Shown: positions 22,965 through 34,639 of the stretch, one piece after another
How the letters are laid out: the number at the start of each line of letters is the position of its first letter
Numbering within the stretch: the first letter of the stretch is position 1
Assembly (NCBI RefSeq): GCF_032062135.1
Contig: NC_092861.1
Coordinates: 136,609,698-136,673,697 of the forward strand
DNA from: Pyxicephalus adspersus
Taxonomy: Eukaryota > Chordata > Amphibia > Anura > Pyxicephalidae
Length of the DNA stretch: 64,000 nucleotides
Direction: 5' to 3'
Notes under the pieces: generated by a model
The model's database searches: none
Told to the model about the DNA's origin: nothing
What the model saw: only the letters and a program-made list of their open reading frames with translations
Position numbers and translations under genes: made by a program

Positions 22965-25500
22965 TACAGTTTGAATGTAATGATTGACAGTATTTAGGAA
23001 CTAAAAGGATAGGTAGTATACACGGTGTAATCGTTTTGACTGGTGCCAGTAAGGTGCTGTAGTTATTAGTGCATCGATGGTTCATAAAGACCAACGGTTT
23101 ATTGGCAAAATTCATCCATGGTAGGAGATGAAGATGCCCTTTAATTGAGGTGTAGAGATAAAGGATGTGGGGATGATAGTAGTCCAGTCTCTTCTGGATC
23201 CAACTAACAAAAAGGTAACCTATGGAACTGAAATAATTGGCTAAGAATAGACAAATTATGTTTTTGTTTCTAATAAATGTCCAGAGTTCATCACCTGTGA
23301 CCCAACCCATTTGAAAGAATACTTTCACCTTAATCAGCATGAGCACATGTTAGTGTCATAATTAACCCGATTTAGAAATGATGCTGTACATACACATGAC
23401 TCCATAATTATTTTGCATCAAAGCAGACTAAGTTCTAAGCTATAATTAACTGCCCTAACTTGTTACAGAACCTGTCCCTGACTTGGAGGCACTGTCCTGC
23501 TTTCAAATATATGTATATGTGTATATGATATAAACGGGTAAAAAAAATGTATTATTAAAAATGATAAAACATTATTTTCCAAGAAACCTTTTATCCAGTT
23601 TCCAAATTATTCTATTAATAATAAATTAGTATTATTATTATTATTATTATTACTATTATTATTAATAAATGGTCTGCAAAATGATGGCAAGGTAACGACA
23701 TGCTATTTACAGGGACATTCACAGATGTGGTTACTGCTCTGCAAGGACAAGAGGATAGAATAGAATTATATTTTTAAAAGGCAAGTCCAGACAAAACTTT
23801 TTAGTTTTGAATAGAATTGGAAAATGTTAGAACCTCTCTACCACCCTGACATTAGAGAGATTACTTTGTGTAATGATTTCCATAGACTAAAAGTAAAGGA
23901 TAAACGAGGATATGGACAGCAACTAAATGATGGTGGTGTTGTAATCTTCCCCTATCCACATAAAAAAAAACCTTGGTTTTGGTGCCGTAAAATTATTTTC
24001 TGGGGAAAAACCTTGAAATGGAAAAGGCATGAAGTGGAATTCTCTCTAACTGTCTCTGGATAGCTATGAATATCTGACATGGGTTTGATCCTAATTTTAC
24101 ATGGAATACATGGGAGCAGTATTTTGAAATTATGCTTTATGCCTTGGCACAGGTGTTAGGGAAAGGGACGTAGGCTTTTAAGCTGCTGCTGAGCATTTGG
24201 AAGCAGCAAACTGCACTGCAGGTAATCAAATATACTGCTACTGTGGCTGCAGTGCAAATTTTTAAACAACAACCATGCAGCCATAAGGTGGAACAATCTG
24301 CGGCAGCCATATGCAGCCACACAAAAAAATGGTTCCCAACCCCTCTATTCACTGAAATTTAGGAAAGGTTGGAATTGCAGTTGAGTGGCAGAATACTATG
24401 GTTCACTGTGGGTCTGAAATGGCTCTTACAGACTTTTTCTAAAAAAAAATGTTACAAAACTATTTGCAAATAATATCCATCAGAATATTTGTCATCACGG
24501 GAGTATCTTAAGCGCACAGTAGTGACACATATCTAGATTGACATGCTTGTTTGAGGTAATGGAGATTTGTTCACATTGACTATGTTTCGTCAGTTGTGAA
24601 GCAAAGACATCCTGATGACCAGCATAATTTAACCCACTTCTACTGGGCCCAGGATATCCTGGACCCACTACAGCCTATGTCATTGGACAACAACAACAAA
24701 AATTCAGGTGTTTAAAATACATTATGTAATATTGATTATGGAGCCGCTTTAACCTGTGCCTTTTATATCTTTCTAGAGTTCAGCTTTAAAGTTTTGAGCA
24801 CCATTATTTCCGTAGCTCAGGATGATTTGTATCTGTGTTTTTCAAGCAGCTTAAAACCAGTTTAGGTACTTCGGCCAGATAGTGCAGCTCATGTTGTGCT
24901 TCTGCCCCCTGCTGACAGTGGCAATCCGGGCTATTCTTTAAAGTTAGAGCCCTGAACCAAACCAATGAGAAAGGCTGGAACTGCCATTGAGATTATACTA
25001 CTCCAAATCAGCATGCACATTTTTTTTCTTATAGCACATCAGTAAAATCTTATATAACCTGCAAAAATCTGAGGCACTGTGTTAGGAAACAAACTTTTCC
25101 CCAATTTCCCATAGGTAGACAATGGCACTTTCCTGCTCCCTTTTGATAAGACCTCTCAATATTCTTGGTAGCCAATAGAGAGCCAAGCACAGAGAAATGA
25201 CTGGGCTACAGTGTGACCAAAAGATGTTGGGGCTAATTTTATTATATCTTGATGCCAAGATATGTCCGAGTCACATTGAGGAACTGTATTCATGCTGGAG
25301 ATGAAGAACGCCTAAAAAAGAAGAGGTCTATTTACAAATTGGCACTGACATTCACCAAAGATTCATCGGTAAATCTTCCAGATCTATGTGTTGTCAAAGA
25401 CAGAGTTTTATCCACCAGAGAATGGGGAATTATTGCTTTATAAATAGACCCACAAAAAGTTTAGAAACATTTTAAAGTGGGTCACAAGAACAATAACAGT
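22965..25500. other. Intergenic DNA, no gene seen
   Basis: Includes an ATT/TAT microsatellite (about 23630-23665). The open frame at 23824-24063 has no recognised family. No splice-competent gene was identified. Confidence 0.35.
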
Positions 25501-25504
25501 CTTT

Positions 25505-25735
25505 ACCAGTGTTTCTCAACCTTTTGGGGTTGGGGAAACTTTTTAAACAACTTTCAGGTCTTCAGGCAACCCCCACTATAATTACCATATCCACAGATCA
25601 CAGTATATTAGTGTGGTGGGCAGTAGAAAGAATGTTTCTTACATTGCTGGTCAGTGGGAAGAATGTCACTCTTACAGAAGTACTTTCTGATATTATGTAT
25701 GACCTTCTACTGATTATTTGACTGTTTGTAACTTC
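25505..25735. mobile_element. hAT-like fragment, CAGTGTTTCTCAACC family
   Basis: Begins ccagtgtttctcaaccttt and contains aggtcttcaggcaaccccc, ctataattacca and gtgggaagaatgtcact, shared with 63163-63425. The right end is not found. Confidence 0.7.
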
Positions 25736-25798
25736 AGTACAACATATATGTACATATATATATATATATATATTTATTCTTTTGTAGTACCCTAATTC

Positions 25799-25857
25799 AA
25801 GTCTCCCTGTCCCCTGAGGAAGCCATTTTGGGCGAAACGCGTCGGGCATTGAGACTT
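25799..25857 (+). ncRNA. Hammerhead-ribozyme-like motif
   Basis: Ordered elements on the + strand: helix I 5' strand aagtctc (25799-25805) and ccc (25811-25813); ctgagga (25814-25820) matching the CUGANGA core; helix II gcc/ggc (25822-25824 and 25831-25833) with loop attttg; gaaa (25834-25837); then cgcgtc (25838-25843), which supplies a minimal palindromic helix III (acgcgt) and the UH cleavage site; helix I 3' strand ggg (25844-25846) and gagactt (25851-25857). Helix I closes by ggg/ccc and gagactt/aagtctc around an internal loop. One adenosine (25821) is extra between the core and helix II, so activity is uncertain. Type I hammerheads with very short helix III are known from Penelope-like retroelements and other repeats. 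Diverged relative on the minus strand at 48330-48269. Confidence 0.5.
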
Positions 25858-25999
25858 CCCACTCTTGATTTTATTCTACTATACGTATGTTATCTGTAAC
25901 TATCAGCCCTATGTCGATACTGTTATACCCAACTAACAACTTGAACTACAAAGTAGATATTCTAAATCAATTTTATCTTTATGTTATGGTATCCAATAG

Positions 26000-26570
26000 T
26001 ATATTAGTCGTCAGAAGTTCATTATTTTAATAAAGTTTAAAATTTTATATGTCTCTGTAAAGTTGCCTAAAAAATGCTTATCTGATTTTCCCCTTGGTAA
26101 AATATTACATTAACTTGGCACTATCTAGGATCACCTAGTTTCCGTAATGATCCTCCCCCCATGGTTTTCCCTTTTTTCCCCCTTGTTTTGAAATAAACAG
26201 ACAATTGCATTCCCTAGCAGCCCTCCGGTTCCCCATTTAAATTTGGATTGACTTGTAACTGTAGTTCTAATATAAAATTCTGAATATTGGATAGCTTAAA
26301 AAATATTGAGCTATTACAGTAGGTTCCAAAAATACAATATACACGTGCAATATTTTCTTCATGGCAAAAACACAAAATATTATTCTCTACATATTTATCC
26401 AATGCGGATCTATTAATAAACAGTGTATCTGACATTTACCAAACATGCTTTCATGAGGAATCAATCCATGCTACTGAAAACACACCTGGAAGATTCTTTA
26501 GCAAGGAATGTTGGCTGAATGTCAGATTCACTGCTTTATAAATACACCCCTATGTCTTGAAGGAATGGAC
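26000..26570. other. AT-rich intergenic DNA, no gene seen
   Basis: No exon recognised; may include the remainder of the element carrying the hammerhead-like motif. Confidence 0.35.
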
Positions 26571-26573
26571 AAT

Positions 26574-26790
26574 GGACTTGATTTATTAAAGCTCTCCAAA
26601 ACTGAGGATACACTTTTATCAGTGAACCTGGGTGATCCTGTGAACCAGGACTGAATCTGGTCTAGGATTGAAAACATTTGCTAACAAATAGCAAATGACT
26701 TTTTAGAAATCCATTCCAGGTTTGCTAGATCACCCAGGTTCACTAGTGAAAGATTTTTGCAGCTGTGGAAAGCGTAAATAAATTAGGTCC
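26574..26790. mobile_element. Foldback MITE, GGCCTGATTTATTAAAGCTC family
   Basis: Left half (tgatttattaaagctctcc ... gtgaacctgggtgatcc) is complementary to the right half (gatcacccaggttcac ... taaataaattaggtcc). Other copies: 31885-32088, 36890-37084, 39575-39662 plus 40233-40363 (split), 53205-53331 (right half) and 55768-55987. About 200 bp, almost wholly palindromic, no coding capacity. Confidence 0.88.
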
Positions 26791-26799
26791 ACAGAACTG

Positions 26800-27865
26800 G
26801 ATGAAGTTCAGGAATTGAACACTAGATGGTGACATTGAATCATGTATGCAGACCCAACCAGGACAGTTCCTGGTATATTGGGGGTAAATGGTTGTATGAG
26901 GTATAGTAAGTTATGTTAATTTAGTATGTTAATATTATGTTAATTTGTACATGATTTGATATGCAAAGTTATATGTTAATTTATGGTTATTTATGTAAAT
27001 TCTATAAGGTATATGTTTATTCTTTATCCATTATTGATAAAAGTGGTTATTTATTTATGAAATAAACGGCTGCTTGCCAGCTATTTTAAAGTCCAGCAAG
27101 ATGTCAGTGTTTCTATGTGGGGGCATGGTTGTTAACCTAAATGGAATGGTTTATTTTGGTGGAGGGTATAATGGGGGCTAAAGATCCAAGCTACCCTGGT
27201 CAAGTTTGTGTCAGCTCTGCTACATTTTAGGTCTCAAAAAATACAAAATAAAATTAGTGAAGGGAAGGTCACTGGCCCTTTTCCAGCCCAACTCTTTACT
27301 AAATATACACTTTTTTTGTTTGGGTGTTATTCTAAGGAAGAAATTAATAAATACAGATTATTCATCACCTATCCTACCCAACAGACTCCTCCCTAGGTGA
27401 TGAAATAATTGACAATTTGGTCTCTGTGTCCTTTTATCATTTACCAATTAAGGAACTAGAAACTAAGTGGTCCTGGTAACTTGTTTTGGCTTAATGTGCT
27501 AACACTTTACCTCCCTATGTCATAGCAGATTACAGCAAACTGTGCCAACCACAGAAAGAATTGTTAAAAAAGTTAATTTATTAGAGAATGCACAATATAA
27601 TAATGTACACAAGTATACAGAGCAAAACTTATTGTAATAAATTATAAACCTTGTGGGTGGATGCATATGACTGCAATGTTATGGAATGTTTGGTAATTCT
27701 CACTATTGTATGCTATGAGTGAGTCCAGCATGGCAAATTTTTGCCACCTAACTGCAGACAATTTATGGTGGGTTGTCACGTGATGTCCAATGTTCTCTAG
27801 AGAAAGTCCCTCTTTAGGTGCCCATGCCACTACCAGACCAACATAGCCATCTTCTTTTGGTTACA
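26800..27865. other. Intergenic DNA, no gene seen
   Basis: AT-rich with repeated atgttaattta phrases near 26905-27000. No exon recognised. Confidence 0.4.
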
Positions 27866-27869
27866 TATA

Positions 27870-29155
27870 CGAGGGAGTGCTGAGAAGTTCCTGGCTTTGC
27901 CCCCTTCCAGATGACATAGAAAAATGAGTGTGGGGGCATATGACAGCCGAACCTCTTAGTATGTAACTGTGCAAATATCAGGTCTTTGTGATTCATAAAA
28001 CTGTTTTTTCTTTTAGTGAGAAGCTGTGATGGCAGAGGCACAAGCAAGTTTTATGCTGTTGGAGTTACGGGCTGTCATGAAGTTTTTGTTTCTCCAGAGA
28101 AAGTCAGCAAAGGACATTCACACTGAGATGTCACAAACACTGGGGGAGAAGTGTCCTTCCTACAGCACTGTCAAAACCTGGATCGCTTGTTTCAAAACTG
28201 GGCATTTCACCATTGAAGATGAGCCCCGCAGTGGGGGCCCCCCAACCTCAACTGACCCGGCAACCTGCGATGCTGTCAATGAGCTGATTATTAATGACTG
28301 GCGAATATCTGCAAAAAAGATAGCCCAGATACTTGACATCCCACGGGAGTGTGTTGGGTTTGTAATCACCACTATCCTAGACATGCAGAACTTTTCAGCA
28401 AAGTGGGTGCCGAAATGTTTGAACAGTGATCAGAAGAAGGAACGAGTTGAAGCTTCCAAAGTCGTTTTGGCCCATTTTGAAGCTGCACAGGACTTTTTGG
28501 CTAGGTTAGTGACTGAGGATGAAACATGGCTCCACATCTATGAACCTGAAACCACAAAGTAATGGCGCCACAGCGGGTCCCTGCGGCCGAAGAAGTTCCG
28601 AACTCAGATATTGGCCAAAAAAGTCATTGCGTCCCTTTTCTGGGACAAAGTCGGTATTCTGTTGGTGGACTACCTACCTCAGGGCTCTAGTATTACTGGA
28701 CAGTATTATTATGCTATCCTCCTGGACCAGCTGAAGGAGGCAATTAGGACGAAACGCCCTGGAAAGTCGACCAAAGGGATCTTTTTTTTGCAGAACAATG
28801 CACCTGTGCACACGTCCAATGTTGTGGCTGCCAAATTGAACACCCTGGGTTTCCAATTGGTCCACCATCCCCCCTACTCACCTGACCTGGCCCCTTCGGA
28901 CTATTATCTGTTCACAAATTTGAAGAAACACCTGAAGGGGCAATGTTTTGAGGACATTTCTGATGTCAAAGATGCTGCTGAGAGCTGGTTTGCGGCCCAA
29001 CCAAAGGACTTTTATTTGAATGTTCTAGAAAAGCTGCAACTACTCTGTACCAAGTGCATCAGTCTCATGTGGGAGTATGTTGAATAAATGTTTTATTTCA
29101 AAACTCTGGCTCTCTTCTTTCTGGGCAAAGCCAGGAACTTCTGAACACCCCCTCG
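27870..29155 (+). mobile_element. Full-length mariner transposon, inactivated
   Basis: Inverted termini CGAGGGAGTGCTGAGAAG and (reverse) CGAGGGGGTGTTCAGAAG, each continuing into TTCCTGGCTTTGCCC. TA flanks both sides (27868-27869 and 29156-29157), the mariner target duplication. Length about 1.29 kb, normal for the family. It carries one transposase frame, described separately. Confidence 0.95.
28029..29087 (+). pseudogene. Mariner transposase with internal stop and lost catalytic Asp
   Basis: Cut-and-paste DNA transposase of the mariner (DD34D) family, which acts on its own terminal inverted repeats. The N-terminal helix-turn-helix region (about residues 1-110, including YSTVKTWIACFKTG and IEDEPRSGGPP) is followed by the catalytic domain. 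The frame is uninterrupted except for TAA at 28560-28562, where the second copy in this window has GAA (KEWRHSGS). First catalytic Asp is retained (VTEDETW). The second, normally in LQDNAP, is AAC (Asn) at 28794-28796. The third, in LAPSDYYLF, is intact and exactly 34 residues later. Either lesion alone should abolish transposition. Confidence 0.95.
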
Positions 29156-29157
29156 TA

Positions 29158-29370
29158 GTTACATAGTAGGTCAGGTTGAAAAAAGACATAAGTCCATCAA
29201 GTTCAACCACTAGGGAAATAAACATACCAGATATAAAACCCTATGGACATAGGTGGTCCAGAGGAAGACAAAAAAAAACCCTAGTACAATTTGCTCCAAC
29301 AGGGGAAAAAAATTCCTTCCTGATAAACAGTCTCTGGTATCTTTACTTCAAATCTTTTATACCCAGTTAT
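29158..29370. mobile_element. Dispersed retroposon-like repeat fragment
   Basis: Contains gttacatagtaggtcaggtt, gaaaaaagacataagtcc, atcaagttcaacc and gggaaaaaaattccttcctg, a combination I recognise as a common frog/fish dispersed repeat. Class not certain. The mariner at 27870-29155 abuts its left side. Confidence 0.55.
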
Positions 29371-29379
29371 ATTCTGTGC

Positions 29380-30445
29380 TTCTGGAAAAGCATACAACTT
29401 TTCCTAATATATATAACCTGTGTGTGGATTTACACTTGCCTAAAGTTTTAAACAAAGAATACACTACCTACTTTAAGCCAAAAAAACCCCTCTCTTTTAC
29501 TTTCTTCGCCAATTCAATTTGCAATTAAATGAGTTAGAGCACCCAACCTCATCCAAAGTTACAATTGGAGAGAGAAAGCCTGAAGACAAACAGCTTCTGC
29601 TGTGATATACTGAAACCTTTGTTATTTGGGTATCCTTTGTTATGGATGTAATTTTTTTTAGTATTTAAAACAAGAATGTACTATGCAGTTTTATTTTGAT
29701 AAATATCTTTTATAACATTTTTCAAGTCACTGTTTCTAATGGCAAGAAGTGTTGGGAGCTCTTTTGCATCTCAGGCATCTCCCAAAAGTTCCATTAATCC
29801 ATCTATTCTCTTTTGATCTGATCCATACCTGTGTCATAGGTACAATATATCATACCAAGGCACACACATACCAAAATATACCATTTTGGTACCAACAGAA
29901 TTAATGTACTGGTTATTGTCAAATGGAACCATAGTAAATATATAAATAAACTATAAATATAATAAAAATTAACAGACCTATAGCTAAAATATGAAGGTAA
30001 CTCTAGATAATAAAAAAGGAAATATTTCCCACTGAAATTCATACCTCTTTAACATTTTAGGAATGTGAGAGGAATGCAAATGCTGTGATGTCCTGCAACA
30101 CTTGGTGTCCAATACAATGAAAACAAAAACAAAGCTACTAAAAATATGCCCCTTGACTGGTTAAATAAGAAAATGTTGCTTTTCCTGGATTTCCTGTTCT
30201 AGTTATTTCTGAAAGTATATTTTGTGCAGTTACTTTAGTTAGTCATGTTATTCTTGAAGAAAGAAACTGAGGGCAAAGTGAAAAAAATCAAAATTTACAT
30301 GGGTTTCTCTAATACAGAAGAAAAACTAGGGGTAACCTTGTATGTTCCGATTCCTAGACAAAACCATCAGAAGTTGTTCTATAATTATCAGATTTGAGGG
30401 AAATAATGAAGTATGCTGGATATACCTAAAAAAAGAAAGGCAAAG
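29380..30445. other. AT-rich intergenic DNA, no gene seen
   Basis: No coding or RNA signal was recognised. Confidence 0.4.
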
Positions 30446-30454
30446 AATGGCACA

Positions 30455-30750
30455 GGCTGTGATTGCCAGCAAAGGGTTTTCAACCAAGTATTAGAAATGA
30501 ACATTTTATTTTCAGCTTTTTAATTTGTGCAATTACTTTTGAGCCCCTGAAATAAAGTGATTGTGTTAAAAAAGGCTTTTGTTCCTCACATTTGTATGCA
30601 ATCTTTTTGTTCAACCCACTGAATTAAAGCTGAAAGTCTGCAGTTCAACTGCATCTGAGTTGTTTCATTTAAAATTATTGTGGTAATGTACAGAACCAAA
30701 ATTAGAAAAAAAGTTGTCTCTGTCCAAATATTTATGGACCGAACTGTATG
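30455..30750 (-). mobile_element. Tc1-like transposon terminal fragment
   Basis: Ends aaatatttatggaccgaac, the reverse of the ggtccataaatatttgga terminus of a vertebrate Tc1-like family. The adjoining sequence (tgattgccagcaaagggttt, caaccaagtattagaaatg, ttgagcccctgaaat) is the matching subterminal region. The transposase is absent. Confidence 0.82.
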
Positions 30751-31432
30751 TGCAATCCAGCAGAATGGTCTTGATCAGGTTTAAGCAGTTTTCCCAGCTC
30801 AGTAGTAATTTCAACAGAATGCTGGTTATTCCACAAGCTTTAGTAAATGGGGGACAGCTTCGTCTGCCCATCAACGGTCAAAGGTAAACCTTTAGAAGAT
30901 AAAGTATTTGGTATCACTACTATAATACATTAGGGAATAGTATATAAATTATGTTCTGGTACCTGATCAGACATTCCCCTTCTTCTTTTTTACAAGCTGT
31001 TCTCAACCAGGGACCCTAGGGTTTTTCCAGAAGATGCCAAGGATCCTTAACGCAGATCTAAACTCCAAATTTTTACTTTACATAAAGGGGTAGATAGGCT
31101 GAAGGAGAATACAGGGACCATGAGAAACTGGCTGAAGAAACCTCCCGATGGATTACCAGATCTGCAGGATTAAAGGTAAGTGTGATTTTTTTTTTTTAGT
31201 TTAGTTCCGCTTTAAGCTGTGGCTGACCGACCTCCCATAAATTGATGCCATCTGTATAAAAAAGTGCTTTTTAGCTCTCAGTAAAGGTGGCATTCTGGCC
31301 ACTAATGTATTGGGGACATTCCTTCTACTGGCAACAAATGCAAATGGCTTCTTCCATTGATTGAGCAGAATGGCTTTCCCAACAACTAAATTATTTTAAG
31401 GGTTCTTAAGAAATAATACTGTAACTTAACGT

Positions 31433-31482
<50 letters not shown>

Positions 31483-31884
31483 TATAAAAAGCAACCTTAC
31501 CATGATACAAAACAAGACATATATCACCAGGGCCAGACAACATTGGGGTAATCAAGGACACCACACTAAATGCACATTTGCCTCAAATCAAAAGTCTGCC
31601 TGTAACCATGAGGAATTCCTATAAAGACATTTTTACACATTGTAACAATTGTAACACATAAAACTGTTTTTTTTTGTTGTTGGCATTTGTGCTAGATTTA
31701 TCATACAAAAAAAAATCACACCCAGAAAAAATTAATTATGCTTTGAAAGCCAACTTTAATCAAATTCTTTTTTTTAGGTTCGGACAGTGGGGCGGGATTA
31801 AGACTTCAGTAAAACTGTGCAACCTCTTTCAGGATTGTTTTATTACCCAGGAACTACATTGAGTTTTACTCTTACTTTGGGCTT

Positions 31885-32088
31885 TATTTCTTAAATTTTT
31901 CTAAGACTGGAGAAGTTAAATTATCATGGGGAATCCTGGGTTATACAACAAATCTGGAATGGGTCCAGGACTGAAACATTTGCCAACTATTAGCAAATGA
32001 TTTTGAAGAAACCCATTTTGGGTTTGCTGGGTTACCCATGGTAGTCTATCGTCTCCAGTCTTGGAGAACCTTAAAAAATCAGGCACCT
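31885..32088. mobile_element. Foldback MITE, older copy
   Basis: Contains the diverged order ctaagactggagaag, ggtccaggactgaaacattt, gccaactattagcaaatg, tgggtttgctgggttaccc and ctccagtcttggagaacc of the 26574-26790 family. Confidence 0.75.
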
Positions 32089-32094
32089 GGTGTC

Positions 32095-33335
32095 CAAGTA
32101 ACAGTGCCGACAGAATAGAAAGTAATGGAAAATCTTCTCTATGACACCCCATAGGTTAAAAAATCCTGAATGTCAGCTCAGCATACAGAAGAGATGAGTA
32201 ATATGGCAGGAGGAAACAATAAGAGCCGTGGATAACCAAGGAGATGGACACTCCTGGATGTGCTGATCTTGAAGGATTTCAATGGACAATTTTGCAGCAT
32301 CATAAATTGTTCAGCTGGGCGAGTAAAATATTTACAGTCTTCTTTTTTCGCAGTCCTTTAAAAGGTTTAAAGACTTGATTGTTTTTATATTTGAAATGTG
32401 GCTAATAAAAGTCTAAGTAAAGGTAATTGAAATGATAACTCCACACTTGTGTAATCATTCATGAATGGAGCATTAGCGGAATGGAATAAACCCCGTCATC
32501 AATCACAGCTCTACCATAGATATTATCAAGGACGGAAATGGCAATTACCACACTTGGACCAGTCTACAGCAATTGCTTCCCCATGTGATGAATGTATGAG
32601 TGTTCTAACAGCCCAAGCAGCACATAAACTCACTTACAACATTTATAGAAACTTTAATTTCTTAAAAAATGGATGTATTGTTCCCAAGCTGAGATACTTC
32701 ATTTGTTCTGCAAACTTTTCCTTTATCTTCAGTAACTTCTAAGTAAATGGGTAAAGCTGTGAACAATTAATTGAAAAGAAATGTTGATTTTGCTGGCATA
32801 CAAAATGTGCAAAGGAATGACAATAAAATAAATAAATTCAAAGATCAATATATAGAAACAACACTGTGGAGTCTCTTTAAAAAACAATCAGTCTGACATT
32901 CACCAAAACATTCTGATTGGTTGAGAATCTCACAGATCCATGTGTTTTCAATGACAAGGATTCTCCGCCAGGGAATGTTTCAGTGAAAATTGGATTCACT
33001 GCTTAAAAATTCCACCTCATGGAAAGCAAACTTAATAAAAAAGTGAATTAAATTGCATTAGGACATTTGCTGGAGCTTTGCAGCAATCACCATAAGGTAC
33101 CTGTTCCTACCTACACAGCATACATCCAAACTTTTGAAGATAGGGAAGAAGAACACGTTTCAGCTCATGGTATATAGGCAATGTCACACCCCTGCCATGG
33201 CCCCATTTTGCACACCATAAAACATTAATATGCAAAAAAAATATTGGGTAAACTTTCCATTATGTAAACTTTATTTTTTAGCGGTTGGGTGAAAGGTTCT
33301 GTGCAAAATAATACCATTTAATAGGCAAATAATAC
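32095..33335. other. Intergenic DNA, no gene seen
   Basis: No exon recognised. The stretch 32440-32640 is repeat-free and fairly complex. Confidence 0.4.
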
Positions 33336-33339
33336 ATTT

Positions 33340-33780
33340 TTCAGTGTAGTGCCCATTACATTGGTGTTTTGTTTCAAGTTTCACTTATATTGTTGGGTAA
33401 TGTTTGCTCCCCTTCATTGGTGGTCTGCGAAACGACCCCTTTCATTGGTGATCAGTGTAGTGCCCAATACATTGGGGCTTTGTTTTGGGCTCCCTTATAT
33501 TGTTGCTTAAATGTGTGCCCCCCTTTATTGGTGGTCAGTGTTGGTTAATATACCAACACACATTGGTTAATGTAGTACTCCCTTACATTATTGGTTATTA
33601 TTTTAACTCCTATATTGGTGGTCAGTATAGTGCCCCCTTAATTGTTTTTTTTCAGTGTTGTGCCCCCTTGTATTGGTGGTCAGTGTAGTGATCCCTTACC
33701 ATATTGTGAGTGTAGTACCCCCTTACATTGGCAGTCAGTGTAATGCTTTCCTAAACCGATGATCAATGTAGTGCCCTGTT
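33340..33780. repeat. Degenerate tandem array
   Basis: Irregular repetition of tcagtgtagtgcccccttac and attggtggtcagtgtagtg phrases, unit length varying around 30-60 bp. The mariner fragment at 33784 is inserted in its right flank. Confidence 0.8.
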
Positions 33781-33783
33781 ATA

Positions 33784-34635
33784 CGAGGGGGTGCTGAGAA
33801 GTTCCTGGCTTTGCCCAGAAAGAAGAGAGCCAGAGTTATGAAATAACACATTTATTCAACATATTCCCCCCTGGGACTGATGCACTTGATACAGCGTAGT
33901 TGCAGCTTTTCTAGACCGTTCAAATAAAAGTCCTTTGGTTGGGCCGCAAACCAGCTCTCAGCAGCATCTTTGACATCAGAAATATCCTCAAAATGTTACC
34001 CCTTCAGGTGTTTCTTTAAATTCGGGAACAGATTATAGACCAAAGGGGTCAGGTCAGGTGAGTAGGGGAAGTGGTGGACCAATTGGAAACCCAGGGTGTT
34101 CAATTTGGCAGCCACAACATTGGACGTGTGCGCAGGTGCATTGTCCTGCAAAAAAAGGATCCCTTTGGTCAATTTTCCACGACGTTTCGTCCTAATTGCC
34201 TCCTTCAGCTGGTCCAGGAGGTTAGCATAATACTGTCCGGTGATACTAGAGCACTGAGGTAGGTAGTCCACCAACAGAATACCGTCTTTGTCCCAGAACA
34301 CGGACGCCATAACTTTTTTGGCCGATTTCTCGGTTCGGAACTTCTTCAGCCGCAGGGACCCGCTGTGGCGCCATTCCTTTGACTGTTCCTTGGTTTCTGG
34401 ATCATAGATGTAGAGCCGGGTTTCAACCTCAGTCACTAACCTAGCCAAAAAGTTCTGTGCAGCTTCAAAATGTGCCAAAACGGCTTTGGATGCTTTAACT
34501 CGTTCCTTCTTCTAATCACATTAACAACATTTCAGCACCCACTTCGCTGAAAGCATGCACATTCCTAGGATAGTGGTGATAACAAACCCAACACTCTCCC
34601 ATGGGATGTCTAGTATCTGGGCTATCTTCAGCCCC
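33784..34635 (-). pseudogene. Second mariner copy, 5'-truncated
   Basis: The transposon terminus CGAGGGGGTGCTGAGAAG starts after TA at 33782-33783. The copy runs to about 34635, where homology stops inside the N-terminal domain of the transposase; the other terminus is missing. Minus-strand frame 34478-33996 reads the catalytic domain with KEWRHSGS intact and LQDNAPAHTS intact, but the third catalytic position reads Val (LTPLVYNLF instead of LAPSDYYLF). Upstream, stops break the frame. Confidence 0.92.
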
Positions 34636-34639
34636 TAGA

